A stretch of 64,000 nt of DNA from Lagopus muta (Eukaryota > Chordata > Aves > Galliformes > Phasianidae), in the NCBI RefSeq assembly GCF_023343835.1, contig NC_064433.1, forward strand, positions 70,640,032 to 70,704,031, written 5' to 3'. Position numbers and translations under genes: made by a program. The notes below the pieces were generated by a model. That model had not been told where the DNA came from, did not search any database, and saw nothing but the letters and a program-made list of their open reading frames with translations. Each line of letters begins with the position of its first letter. Positions within the stretch are counted from its first letter, which is position 1. This document shows positions 1-14,990 of this stretch, in pieces.

Positions 1-3705
<3,705 letters not shown>

Positions 3706-6060
3706 ATCTGTCCTCACTGCTAGCAATAAGCTCATCAATCAAAGTCTGGGTGCTTTGGGTGGAGGGATGCAGTGCTGTAAAGCATGCTGGAGAACCCCTA
3801 GGAGCGAGAGACCTGATGACAGCTTACTTGGAAGATACAACCTGAAATGCAACAGCTTTAAATCCTGGATGATTCCACTAGGAAATTAGAAGCTTACCTG
3901 CTTGTAATGCGCAGCTACCTGAATCTTCCTGGGACACCGTTTTCTAGTAGAGTTTCTGTGCAGTTCCCTCTGAGCGTGCTCATATTCAGTACAGTAGCAG
4001 TGCCAGGCTTTCAGTCCTTCATTGGCCCAGTTTGTTACTTCGTGAAAATATGTTAAATAATCAGTAAACTTTCCAGACAATTCAAATGGACCTTCTGAGC
4101 ATACGAACAGAAAAGTATGGGGCCAGAGCCAATAGAGTGTGTCAGGTTTTCAATCCACTAAGACTTGATTTACACTGGCTTTACCAATCTGTCTGCCTTC
4201 AGAATCTGTTTGTTGGTGCATATTTTTAAACACTCTCTTACAAGAGTAAGTTACATTTTTTTCCTTTCAGTATGTTCCCTCAGAGTTTCCTTTAATTACT
4301 AGGGGAATGAATCCAGACAATGGGGACAATAGCTAACTGCTTGTTTGGACTATTTTAATGTGCATAGTTGCTTAGCATTTTATCTTTTTTTTTTACTAGA
4401 AATTTTAAGCCTGGATTTCAGCTAAAACTGCGCGATCTCTGAGTGTTAGTTGTAGCTACAATCTTAGCACTTTCCTTAACTCTGGGAATGTCAGGCCTTA
4501 CTACCATCTCGATAGTGCACATGCCATGTTAGCAAAGTAGTGTTTAAAACTATTTTTCATGCACTTGAGAGGGACATTGGGTATCTCAGTGCAGATAAAG
4601 ATTGGAAGGAAGCTCTCATGGAAGGAGAGCTAATAGTAACCAACACAAAGCTTTATCCTGCCGCAAATGATTTATCAGGCTTTGATGCTGCAAATAAGGC
4701 GTGATATGAACTGTGAAGCTCTGAGAGTTTCTGGTGCCTCTGGATTTCTGCCTCTGCAGGGTAGCAGAGGTAACGTTGTCTTGGAGCAGTAATACAGAAT
4801 TCCCTAATGGAAGGAAGATAGAGTTTCAAAGCAATTTTAAGGCCTTCTCTTGTTCCAGAAGAGAAATGCTTCTCTCTTTAACTACCTAAGCTCTGACATC
4901 TGCCAGCACTCCTGAACTCATGTGCCTACACCTCCTTCCTTCCAGTTCAGGCTCAGCCCCGTGTCCCACTGCAGTTTTCTCTCACATGTAATCCTTTTCA
5001 TGCAAAGTGCTTCTGTAGCTGGTCGTGCACTTACCCTGGTGCTCCTACACATAGACTTGAAATGAGCAAGTGCCTTGCTGCCAGCCTTCTTCCTTCATTT
5101 AAGGAAAAATATTTTAGCTATAAATTGATGACAGTGTGAAATCATTTAAAGGCTTGCAGCCTTTTGAATCATAGAGTCATAGTTCCCAGCGTATCAGCTA
5201 AGTCAGTAGTTTATGTGCCCAGGCATGGTCCAACTCATTTTTAGTCTGTATTTCAAGCAGTGACTTCAGCAAATAAATTTTTACTCAATGAATGTCAGAA
5301 ATCTTACTAGGCAACAAAAGCCTGGGAAATCTGCTGCCTGCTTACAAAATGTGTATCCTAAGTGATGAATTGCTATGCAAATCTAAGAATGACATTTTTA
5401 GTATTTCTGATACAGTATGATTTACAACCTTGTCTGCTTTGCATCAGTAAATTCAGAGATGAGCTCAGCTGAACAAGAAGCGTGTGACTTCTTTGCCTCT
5501 AAGGATGAATCTTCTAAATGGGTTATTCAACTTGAGTTTGTAAACCTATAAAATATGCTTTGTCTTTTTTTTCCATGAATGTGACTAAAAGCTTTTTCCA
5601 TTCATTAGTGCTACGTTTTGCTATAAATGAGCACTTTTCTGTTTTTCTGCCCCATCTTTCTCTTCTTCCTTTTATTTGAAATGATCCAACTGGTCTTTCT
5701 GAACCATTTTTACTAACTGCTATGTGAAATAAACAACAAACACACATAGCTTGGTCAAGAACAGGAGGAGAAGCAGAGGAAGAACTTAACCAAAGAGCGT
5801 GCTGACTCCTAGAAGCTCCCCTTTTGAAATCTCAGTAGAACAGTTGAAAATCAGCTGTTACAAATATTATGTAAGCATTTGCTGTGATGCTTTTTTGCAC
5901 AGATTGTGTATACACAAACGCATCCTTGCTCTTGTTTTATTTTTGCCGCTCACTCTGAAGTGAGCTACTACAGTGGCTCAGATACAATTGAATGCTGTGG
6001 CTTTGGATCAATCCAAAGACTTAAGCCCTTAGTGCCTTTTTAAGAGTCCCGGATGCGGGT
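3706..6060. other. 3' flank of TTC38 copy A, no gene seen
   Basis: Duplicated non-coding DNA downstream of the TTC38 stop; it corresponds to 36615-38957 in copy B. It probably includes the TTC38 3' UTR, but I see no convincing AATAAA soon after the stop. Short open frames here show no domain. The segment 3706-4086 is also present in the third copy, up to 13863. Confidence 0.6.
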
Positions 6061-6064
6061 AAGC

Positions 6065-6600
6065 CCCAACATTAATTTACCAGTATAAGGCAGGGCCCCG
6101 GGTGAACCTTTCATGCAGTTTGTTGATAAATTGAAAGGCAATCTGGTTAAACAGGTGGGAAATGAGGAAGCACGGGAAATATTGCTACAAAAGATGGCTA
6201 TAAAAAACGCTACTGAGGATTGTCAGGGAGTTCTCCGCCCTCTGAATAAGGCTACCCTCTTACAGCTAATAGGCACTTGCAATAAAGTGGGCGCTATGCA
6301 GCATCAGTGCAACATGATGGCTGCAGCGTTTGCGGCGATGAAATCAAACTTTTCAGAATTACTTTGCGTGTTGTCAGCCAGGTCACTTGCACCGAAATTG
6401 TCCAAACAAAAAAGTCACTCAGCTGGCCACCCCGGGGCTGCCTCACAGCCCAGCATGGAGAGCTCCAGCTGCGAGAGTCTCGGCACCAGGCAGGCAGTGG
6501 CAGTGTGGCCTCCCAGCGCCATATTTAAAAGAGGTGTCTAATGAGCGGCTATTCACGTTACTGTATTCCCTTTTGTTTTTGATTAATAGCTGAAAGGAGT
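6065..6600 (+). pseudogene. Class II endogenous retrovirus gag remnant (copy A)
   Basis: An open frame from about 6065 to 6541 resembles the C-terminal capsid region of alpha/beta-retrovirus-like Gag (an EPF-x-x-FVDKL stretch near 6100-6135, followed by a helical region). A degenerate CCHC zinc-knuckle follows at about 6360-6410, in a different frame from the capsid part and without its first cysteine. No start-to-end gag, protease or env frame is visible, so this is a dead fragment. The same breaks occur at 38960-39490. Assignment to class II rests on motif resemblance only. Confidence 0.65.
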
Positions 6601-7148
6601 GTTACTTCATCGCACATATTTGGTCCCATACCATTTTGCCCAGACTGTTTGCAGAAGTTAAACTTGCAGATAAACTTGCAGATAAACTGGCAGGTGTTGT
6701 GGTTGTACCTAGTACGTTTGAACAGACGTAGTTATTGCATACCTTTTAACACCAAAATGTGAAAGCTTTGCTAATAACTGGGGGAAAAGGTTATGCTTGT
6801 GTTTCCACAGGCGCTGGTCCATGGTGGGTTCCAGCCAGAGTCATAAAGCCCTTCTTGACTGTACCATCAGCATCTTCGGATCCATAACAACCTTCTGTGG
6901 ATCCGCTTGGTACAACTAGACTGCAAGTAATCTCTCAGCATCAAGCAATGTGACAGCTACCTCAGAAAATTTGTTTTGTGGGGCAAAAGCTACATGTTGA
7001 AAACTCATGGGGTTGGTTTGATGGGTGATATCAAGGTTTAGGACTGTGGGTCCAAAAGGTGGTGCAGACTAATGTGTCTTTTTGTTTTTGCATACTTGTT
7101 GGTAAGTATTCCTTATATTCAATCAAGTGGTTGTTGTTCAAACTAATA

Positions 7149-7161
7149 AAGAAGGGGGAGA
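7149..7161 (+). other. Retroviral polypurine tract
   Basis: The purine-rich run AAAGAAGGGGGAGA (7148-7161) directly precedes a sequence starting TGTGGGACC. This is the arrangement expected at the 3' end of a provirus, next to its 3' LTR. Confidence 0.6.
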
Positions 7162-7450
7162 TGTGGGACCATACGAAAACAAAGCACTTTGATATGTAAA
7201 AGACCTTGGGATGAGTAAACAAGCTCAGCAGCTACTTGCACCAGACGTAAACGTGCATGAGGCGCCTGGCGAGTACACATGACCAAGGGTTTGTTGCAGG
7301 GGTATAAAAGGTTGTGAGTTCCTACAGTAAAGATCTTTGTCCTGCAATAGCAGCAGAATCCATGCTAGTTGCCACTGGCATTGATGTTTTATGGGGTCTG
7401 GCTCTCCAGCCAACTGTAGGAGAGTTCAGACTCTGTGAAAGGTGTGTTAG
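7162..7450 (+). mobile_element. Solo-like 3' LTR with TATA box (copy A)
   Basis: The sequence starts with TG immediately after a polypurine tract and contains TATAAAA at 7303-7309, as an LTR U3/R would. The right end is uncertain; I place it near 7450. No matching 5' LTR was found upstream, so the parent provirus is internally deleted or truncated. The copy in B starts at 40059. Confidence 0.6.
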
Positions 7451-7554
7451 TGCCTGGGTGGTGCAGGTGATGTTGAGAGGCCATGTGAAGCATGAGAACC
7501 ATGCTGGATTACTAATGTGAAGCAGTATAGACTCCCACAGCAGGGCAAGATGAA

Positions 7555-10040
7555 ATATTGAGGACTGTGCTGGAATTAGAAAAAGCTGGGATCATAAGAT
7601 CTGCACATAGCCTATATAATTCCCATATGGCCAGTATGGAAGTCATATGGCACATGGAGAATGACAGTAGATTACGGAGAATTAAATAAGGTCACACCGC
7701 TGTTCATGTAGCCATAACAAATATCGCTTCCCTAATGGACACATGGAGTAGGGAGATAAAAACTTTGTGTCTAGGACACCATTGTGGAATGCATTCTTCA
7801 GTATTCCAATTGGTGAAGAATCGTAGGACCAGTTTGCATTTACATGGGGAGGCAGGCAGTGGACCTTTCAGGTCCTGCCACAGGGGTTCATGCATTCACC
7901 AACATTTGCCATAACCTGGTGGCGCATGATGTGGCAAATTGGGGAAAACCTAGTAATGTTAACTTTTACTATTACACTGATGATTTCATGTTGATATCCG
8001 ACTCACTGGAGGCATTGGGACAGGCAGCGGATTCATTGACCACCTATCTGCAGGGAAAAGAATGGGCTATAAACCCTCAGAAGATGCAAGGTGTGGGCCT
8101 GTCTGTAAAATTCCTGGGGTAGTTTGGTCAGAAAAGACTGAAGTACTACCCAGTGCTGTCATAGAAAAGGTTCAGGCATTTCCAGTCCCTACAGCATCAA
8201 AGCAGCTGCTGGAGTTCTTAGGTATATTGAGATACTGGCGTTCCTTTATACCTCATTCAGTGCAGCTGCTAAGGCCATTATACAGACTCTCAAAAAGGGG
8301 CAACTGGGGGAGAACGGAACATGAGGCTTTCCAACAGGCGAAACTGGCTGTTAAACAAGCCCAAGTGTTAGGTGTATTTGATCCTACCCTCCCAGCTGCA
8401 TTGGACACCCATGTCACTAAGGGCAGCTTTGGCTGGGGTCTGTGGCAATGCTGGAATTCCATTCGGATCCCAGTAGGATTTTGGTCTCAGATCTGGCACA
8501 GAGCAGAAGAAAGGTACAATATGATTGAGAAGCAGTTATTGGCTGCCTATCCTACGTTGCAGGCGGTAGAGCCAATAACTCAAACAACCAAGACTGTGGT
8601 GAAAACAACACTGCCAATGCAGGGCTAGGTAAAAATCTAACCCACCTTCCTAAGATGGGGGTGGACCAAGCCCAGACTGTGACACACTGGGTCACCTACC
8701 TCAGCCAGCAGAGCAGTCTATATTCATCACTGTTGAAGGAAGATCTTCAGAAGCTTCTTGGCCCGGTGATGTACCATAGTGACATGCCAGAAGAGAAGAT
8801 GGTCACTCCACCAGAAAGGAATCCCACCCAGGAAGGGAAATATTCCTGAAGATCCTTGGTATATGGACGGGTCCAGCAAAGGTAATCTGAGCAACTGGAG
8901 AGCAGTGGCACTGACACCATATGATTTGAAGAAGGGGGTGGTCAAAGTAGCCAATGGGCAGAGGTGTGAGCTGTGTGGATGGTTATCACCATGGAACCCA
9001 GTGACAGTGAACCAAACATCTGCACAGATGGTTGGGCTGTGTCCTGGGGTCTCACTCTTTGGATCGCAGTGGGCCACCCAAGACAAGACCATTCACACAT
9101 GACAAATCTGAGGCAAGGAGATGTGGCTAGACGTATGGAATGTGGTTAAACACAGAACTGTATGTGTCTACCATGTTTCTGGACATCAACCCCTGCAATC
9201 ACCAGGAAATGATGAGGCCAACACACTGGCTTGAGTATGGTGGATTGAGAACCCTCTTTCAGAGAACACTGCCCCTGACTACACCAGAAGCTGTGACATG
9301 CTGGACAGAAGATGATGGTGGGCAGCAGCCAAAGCATGGGGTCTGCCCATAACAATGTCAGATATCCAGGCATGTCATGATTGTGATGCTTGCTTGAGGA
9401 TGAGACACCTGTGCCAGAGACGACTGCCCACCTTGCCAGAGAACATAACCCTCTCCAAAGGTGGAAAGTTGATCATATAGGCCCTCTCCTGCAATCTGAG
9501 GGGGCCAGATACGCATTAACTTGCATCAACATGGCAAGCAGACCGATGCAGGCCTATCTGGTACCAAAAGCAAACCAGGCCTATGCCATCAAGGCTTTAA
9601 CCAAACTAATGGCAGCTCAGTTTTAACCAAATTAATAGGACTCTGCAGGTCGACAAGAGCAACCAGGGTACAGGCTTCACGGGTGTGATGCTATAACTTT
9701 GGGTGGAAGAGAACAACATTGAATGGCATTTTCATCTGCCATACAATCCAATGGGAGCAGGCCTCACTGAATGTTATAACAGCATCCTTAAGGCTGCTCT
9801 GAAGATAGATTCTCGGTCCCTGCAGGGGTGGATGAAGAGATTGCATGAAACCCTGTGGGACCTGAACAACAGACCTAGGGATGGCAAACCCAGTGCCCTC
9901 AAGATGCTTCAAATGACTTGGTACTCCCTTCTTAGGATCCAAATTGCAGGCATGACAACCAGGTACCACCCCAGATTGGCAATGAAAATAACCTTCTGCT
10001 CCCTGTCCCTGAGAAAATATAGAACCCAGTATCCATAGAA
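7555..10040 (+). pseudogene. ERV-L-type pol remnant: RT, RNase H, integrase (copy A)
   Basis: Conceptual translation in shifting frames gives, in order: the reverse transcriptase N-part (7555-7850, with stops); a YTDD polymerase motif near 7970-7985; the RT thumb/connection (8062-8628); an RNase H start with YMDGSS near 8860; the RNase H end near 9150-9230; the integrase zinc-binding region near 9365-9420; and the integrase core with NNIEWHFHLPYNP near 9705-9745. The style is that of class III ERV-L elements, which normally lack env. Frameshifts and stops break it into at least six pieces, and all are shared with copy B, so it was non-coding before the duplication. Confidence 0.8.
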
Positions 10041-10906
10041 TAGAACGGCTGTGGTAGAACGCCAAGTAGGACCAAAGTGGTGTGGTCTACTTTCATCTTG
10101 GGGGAGATTATTGGAGGTGGGGGTTTTGGTAGTCCCTCCAGTATTTGGTACATAGCCTACTGATACTGTGGTCAACACCCTGTTCTTCATTGCTGTGGGG
10201 ACGCTAATCATGCCCCTATGACAGATCAGGACCCTCTATTTGGCGCTTCATACAGTTATGCAGTCACAGATATCTGGCCAAAGAGTGTAGTATGAATGGC
10301 CAGGACATGCCCCAGTAAAAGCCAAAGTCTTGACCCAGGACAGGAATAAGGCCTGTATTGAGGGCAGACCTCCTTCTCTTGGTACCACTGAAAAATCTGT
10401 ACTACCTCCCACGAGTCTTTGGAGTTTCCAGGATCACCAGAAGAAGCAAAATATCAGCAAAGCTCTGCAGTGTCACCGTGAGATCAAGAACCTATGTGGG
10501 ACTGATGGAACATAAGATGAACCTGCACCAAACAACTTCATGCCTCCAGTAACATCATTGAGCACTGGCCCATGATAGAACATGAACTTCAACCATGAAC
10601 TGATTATCAATCATCTGACATTGTGTCAACCTACATCGTGATGGGCAATTGCATAAGCATCATGGTGTGTTGGATCTCAGTATCAGGGAAGGCTCACCCT
10701 CCAACTGGCTTAATCAGTGGCTCATGCTGAGTGTATGGGAACTGCTGACTCATGGCCGGAACCACTGACTGAGCACCTGGAGAAAAGACCTGGTCAGCCC
10801 TGAGAGCACAGGTAGAGGCAATTCAAACTCTTAGATGTCATTTTAGGACTCCACATTTAAGTGGAGTTTTTTCTGCAAGCCTAGATCTTTGGAGATGGAT
10901 AAGCAT
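10041..10906. other. 3' portion of retroviral remnant, no LTR recognised
   Basis: Downstream of the integrase remnant are about 860 bp with no domain and no match to the LTR at 7162. A 7-bp hairpin (10848-10854 with 10861-10867) followed by a T run sits near the end. The segment is shared with 42946-43814. It may be the ERV-L 3' end or plain flank. Confidence 0.5.
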
Positions 10907-10963
10907 CTTGCCGCTCGGTTGTGTACTTGATGGACTGCTAAGGTTTGGTGACCTGCTGGAAAT

Positions 10964-10971
10964 CAAGGTCA
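10964..10971 (+). repeat. Target-site duplication, left (CAAGGTCA)
   Basis: CAAGGTCA occurs here and again at 12887-12894, flanking the CR1. Copies A and B have the site only once, which marks it as the insertion target. Confidence 0.85.
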
Positions 10972-12886
10972 CAGAATCACAGAATCACCCGGGTTGGAAG
11001 GGACCTCAAGGACCATGTAGTTCCAACCCCCCTGCGTAGCAGGGCCACCAAACATACACATTTAGATCAGGTTGCCCAGGACCCCTTCCAACCCGGCCTT
11101 GAACACGTCCAAGGACGGGGCATCCACAACCTCCCTTGGCAGCCTGTTCCAGGGCCTAACCACTCTCCTAGTAAAGAACTTCCCCCTAACATCCAACCTA
11201 AATCTTCCCTCCTTTAACTTGGATCCATTTCCCCTAGTCCTGCTGTTGTCAGCCCTTTTGAAGAGTTTACTCCCCTCCTGGGTGTAGGTTCCCTTCAGGT
11301 ATTGATAGGCTGCAATGAGGTCACCCCGCAGCCTTCTCTTCTCCAGGCTGAACAAGCCCAACTCCCTCAGCCTGTCCTCATAGGGGAGGTGCTCCAGCCC
11401 CCTGATCATCTTAGTCGCCCTCCTCTGGACCCTTTCCAAAATCTCTATGTCTTTCTTGTACTGAGGGCTCCACACCTGGACACAGTACTCCAGGTGGGGC
11501 CTCACAAGAGCCGAGTAGAGAGGGACAATCACCTCCCTGTCCCTGCTGACCACCCCTCTCCTGATGGAGCCCAGGATCCCATTTGCCTTTCGAGCTGCCA
11601 GAGCGCACTGCTGGCTCATGTTCAGTCTCTCGTCCATCAGGACCCCCAGGTCCTTCTCTGCCGAGCTGCTCTCAAGGACCACTCCTCCCAGCCTGTACAG
11701 GTGCCTGGGGTTCTTCCGGCCCAAATGCAAAACCCTGCACTTTGCCGTGTTGAACCTCATCAGGTTCACCCGAGCCCAGCCCTCCAGCCTGTCGAGGTCC
11801 CTCTGAATGGCATCCCTTCCTTCCACCGTATCAACCGCACCACTCAGCTTGGTGTCGTCAGCAAACTTGCTGAGGGTGCACTCAATTCCCCCATCGATGT
11901 CATTAATAAAGATGTTAAAGAGCACCGGTCCCAAGACAGACCCTTGGGGGACACCACTTGTTACCGGCCTCCACCTGGACATAGAGCCATTGACCACCAC
12001 CCTCTGTCTGCGGCCTTTCAACCAATTGCTTATCCATCGGGTCGTCCACCCATCAAATCCACTTCCCTCCAATTTGGAGATGAGGATGTGGTGGGGGACC
12101 ATGTCAAAGGCCTTGCTCAGGTCCAGGTAAATGACATCGGTCGCCTTCCCTTTGTCCACCAATGCCGTCACTCCATCATAGAAGGCCACAAGATTAGTTA
12201 GGCATGACCTTCCTTTGGTGAAGCCGTGCTGGCTGTCTCGGATCACATGCTCATTCTTTATGTGACCGAGCATGTTGTCCAGGAGGATCTGTTCCATGAT
12301 CTTCCCAGGCACGGAGGTGAGACTCACCGGCCTGTAGTTCCCCGGGTCCTCCCTGCTCCCCTTCTTGTATATGGGAGTGACGTGACCCTTCCTCCAGTCG
12401 TCCGGGACCTCACCTGACAGCCACGACTTCTCAAATATGATGGAGAGCGGCTCGGCAACCACCTCAGCCAGCTCCTTCAGGACCCTGGGATGCACGCCAT
12501 CCGGCCCCATAGACTTGTATTCATTCAGTCTAAGGAGGCACTCTCGGACTTGCTCTGCCCTTACAGTGGGGAGGGATTTACCTCCTTGGTCCCCACATAG
12601 AGGTTTGGGGATGCAGGGCTCAGGGACGTGAAAAAGACTAGAATCCTGGCCACCAGTGAAGACCGAGGTGAAGAACTCATTCAGCACCTCGGCTTTCTCT
12701 TCATCTGTTGAAGCCAATTCTCCTTTTAAATTTACCAAAGGAGGTACGCCTGTTTTGGCCTGTCTCTTCTGGCCAATGTACCTGTAGAAGGTTTTCTTAT
12801 TGTTTTTCACGTCCCTTGCCAAGTTCAGTTCTGCCTGCGCCTTGGCTTCCCTGATCCCACGTCTGCAAGTCAAGTCTGCAAGTCGG
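10972..12886 (-). mobile_element. CR1 LINE, 5'-truncated, with long intact reverse transcriptase ORF
   Basis: The element is inserted in reverse. Its 3' tail (CAGAATCACAGAATCACC on the + strand) is at 10972. An uninterrupted frame from 12873 to 11062 (about 603 codons) encodes the ORF2 reverse transcriptase, with YLDLSKAFD near 12050-12080, the catalytic FADD near 11850-11865, and the CR1 C-terminal region. The endonuclease part and ORF1 are missing, as is usual for 5'-truncated copies. It is flanked by the 8-bp repeat CAAGGTCA and is absent from both other duplication copies, so it inserted after the duplication. The open frame supports a young age. Confidence 0.93.
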
Positions 12887-12894
12887 CAAGGTCA
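12887..12894 (+). repeat. Target-site duplication, right (CAAGGTCA)
   Basis: Second copy of the 8-bp direct repeat bordering the CR1 insertion. Confidence 0.85.
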
Positions 12895-13388
12895 TCCTAA
12901 TGCTAGCAGCTGTTTTCCTGGCAAATAGGATGAACAGATTCTGATATGCCTGCTTGCTTTCGTGCAAATCACAAGAGTTTTGTTTAGTAGAAATCATAGG
13001 TGTTCCTCATTGTCCTGCTGAGAGTTCTGTTTAAATTTATTAACTGAGCCTGCTGTGCACTTAAAGGAACACCTGTCTCCTCAGGACAACGTGAAGCCTT
13101 GCCTGTTTGCCTCTTGAAGTCTTTTTGAAACACAAGTAGTAGATAGAATATCAGAACGACTGTTTTGTGCCCTCTGCGTGCTGGTTTTCAGTCTGTGTCA
13201 GTGTTGGAAAGAACTCTTCTGCCTGATCTGACTGCCAAGGCCAGATGTTTTCAGTGAAGGAAATCAAGAGCAGGTCTTTAGGTGTTGTCTTCCTGCTCTT
13301 GTAGGGCTGTTGCTGAGAGTCTTATGGGAAAAGCGATGTGCTCAGTGACTTTCTTCCCGTTTTCCTGCCACTTCTTCTCCTTTTTCAG

Positions 13389-13482
13389 GTGCCTCCTGAG
13401 AGAGCGTGATGTGATGAGACCAAATTCACCAATGACAGAGCGACTCATAAGGAGGGCAGCGGCTGTTCATTCAGTGGCATAA
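13389..13482 (+). pseudogene. TTC38: TTC38 last exon, third copy
   Basis: A further copy of TTC38 exon 14 keeps its splice acceptor (CTTTTTCAG ending at 13388) and the TAA stop. The encoded residues are the same as in exon 14 at 3612-3705 and 36521-36614. No exon 13 accompanies it, so alone it is a fragment. Because it lies downstream of copy A in the same orientation, it could serve as an alternative last exon for a transcript running through copy A. Confidence 0.8.
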
Positions 13483-13863
13483 ATCTGTCCTCACTGCTAG
13501 CAATAAGCTCATCAATCAAAGTCTGGGTGCTTTGGGTGGAGGGATGCAGTGCTGTAAAGCATGCTGGAGAACCCCTAGGAGCGAGAGACCTGATGACAGC
13601 TTACTTGGAAGATACAACCTGAAATGCAACAGCTTTAAATCCTGGATGATTCCACTAGGAAATTAGAAGCTTACCTGCTTGTAATGCGCAGCTACCTGAA
13701 TCTTCCTGGGACACCGTTTTCTAGTAGAGTTTCTGTGCAGTTCCCTCTGAGCGTGCTCATATTCAGTACAGTAGCAGTGCCAGGCTTTCAGTCCTTCATT
13801 GGCCCAGTTTGTTACTTTGTGAAAATATGTTAAATAATCAGTAAACTTTCCAGACAATTCAAA

Positions 13864-14239
13864 CGTTTATGTTACAGATTTAGACACACTTCTTTTGAGA
13901 CAGATACATACATGTAAGCACGCTTAATAAGAAATTTAATTAGTGGTAAGAAAATTATGACTATCAGCAGGTGGGGGAAGAGGGCTTAGTGCTAAATTAT
14001 TATGGTACATAGTTGCAGACTTCTTGGAGACAGCGTGGCTCATGTGTTAGCTGGTCGGTAAAAGGAAAAAACAAAGAGCAGGTAAAAAGAGTTCTCTTCA
14101 GCAGGCACTGAGAACAGGAACGCTACAGAACACTCAATGGCCCCCTCTCTCTATATTCTGGAAAAATAAGTAATAATAAATTTTAAAAAAAAATCCCCAG
14201 CCATCCCAACGTTTGCACTCTTTATGGCATGTTTGGTTC
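13864..14239. other. Unique spacer, no gene seen
   Basis: AT-rich DNA after the end of the truncated copy. The first 40 bases weakly resemble the PKDREJ 3' flank near 16090-16130, so decayed PKDREJ-like sequence may already begin here. I cannot support more. Confidence 0.4.
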
Positions 14240-14990
14240 AGTGACTTTTTGGCAGTAAAAGTTCTGTTTCAGCAAAAAAGGGCAGTGCAAAGGTAATGCA
14301 CAAGCTAGAAAGTTTCTTGTTCACTCTTGACTGCTTTAAAGAACCTGATCTTAAAGAGCAGCTTTAGTAATAATAATGCTAACCAACAAGATAACCTTTG
14401 CTGTAATGGCCAGTGAGAAAGTGAGCAAGTATGTAGAACCACTGACAGCCCCCTGTCATGTTACTTGCTCAAGTAACAATAAATTTCTCCTTTCTGGATA
14501 GAGTTGCTTTTGGGGTTGTGATGGAATATGTCCTTTCTAGTAGGTGATCTTGGATATTGCCAACTGCCCATTGCTGTCACAAGCTGCCAGGTCAGAAAGG
14601 TCACTGCGTGTGCACAGTGCTCGGGATATTTCTTCTCCCAAGTGCATGCTCTGATGAGGAGCAGCAGGCGGTGGTGCCTGGCAGCTAGCAGATGAGGGCC
14701 ATGTTGGGAGGAATGGGTTAAAAATGGAAGCTTGGTGAGAAGGATAGGATATCCTTGGAATGTTGGACAAGCAGAACATTCGTGTACGGACAATATAGGT
14801 GATTCTTATATGTGAAGTACCCTGTGGGATGTGCTGGACCTTTCCGTCTTGATGTGGAAAAGATCACAGCCTACTGAAGAGCAGGGCACAGTGGCAGACA
14901 TCACTTGTGCAAACCCTTGATAAACAGGCATGAGCAGCAGACTGGTGACTCCCTGGAATGAGTGGATTTCAGTTGTTGCCTGTGTCTATG
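14240..14990 (-). pseudogene. PKDREJ-like pseudogene fragment
   Basis: Bases about 14305-14560 align with the PKDREJ exon at about 18735-18985, in the same orientation. Shared blocks include AAGATAACCTTTG, GCCAGTGAGAA, TCCTTTCTGGATAGAG and TTGCTTTTGG-type runs, separated by small insertions and deletions. A weaker match (GACATCACTTGTGC near 14860) corresponds to 19205-19220. In PKDREJ this region encodes the end of the PLAT domain and the next membrane segment. Stops and indels make it non-coding. It is a decayed partial duplicate of PKDREJ or of a close paralogue, about 1-2 kb past the 3' end of the intact gene. Confidence 0.7.

Larger units (their letters stand above)
10903..13863 (+). repeat. 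Truncated third duplication copy A', containing TTC38 last exon
   Basis: From the GCAT junction at 10903 the sequence resumes at the point equivalent to 3049 in copy A and continues to the point equivalent to 4086 (13863). It is interrupted only by a CR1 at 10972-12886. Identity to copies A and B is about 98-99% by eye. Beyond 13863 (after TTCAAA) similarity to copy A stops. Confidence 0.92.

Noticed and set aside
3886-4080. Conserved 64-codon - strand frame, also at 13663-13857
   Set aside because: Similarity is explained by recent duplication; copy B has a disrupted version and no domain or splice context is visible.
8727-9092. 121-codon - strand frame, repeated at 41624-41989
   Set aside because: Antisense of the decayed pol region; its duplication only reflects the segmental duplication.
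10848-10867. 7-bp hairpin followed by a T run, resembling an intrinsic terminator
   Set aside because: Bacterial-type terminators do not apply to this genome; probably incidental in retroviral tail sequence.
11302-12201. 299-codon open frame on the + strand
   Set aside because: It is the antisense of the CR1 reverse-transcriptase frame and has no domain of its own.
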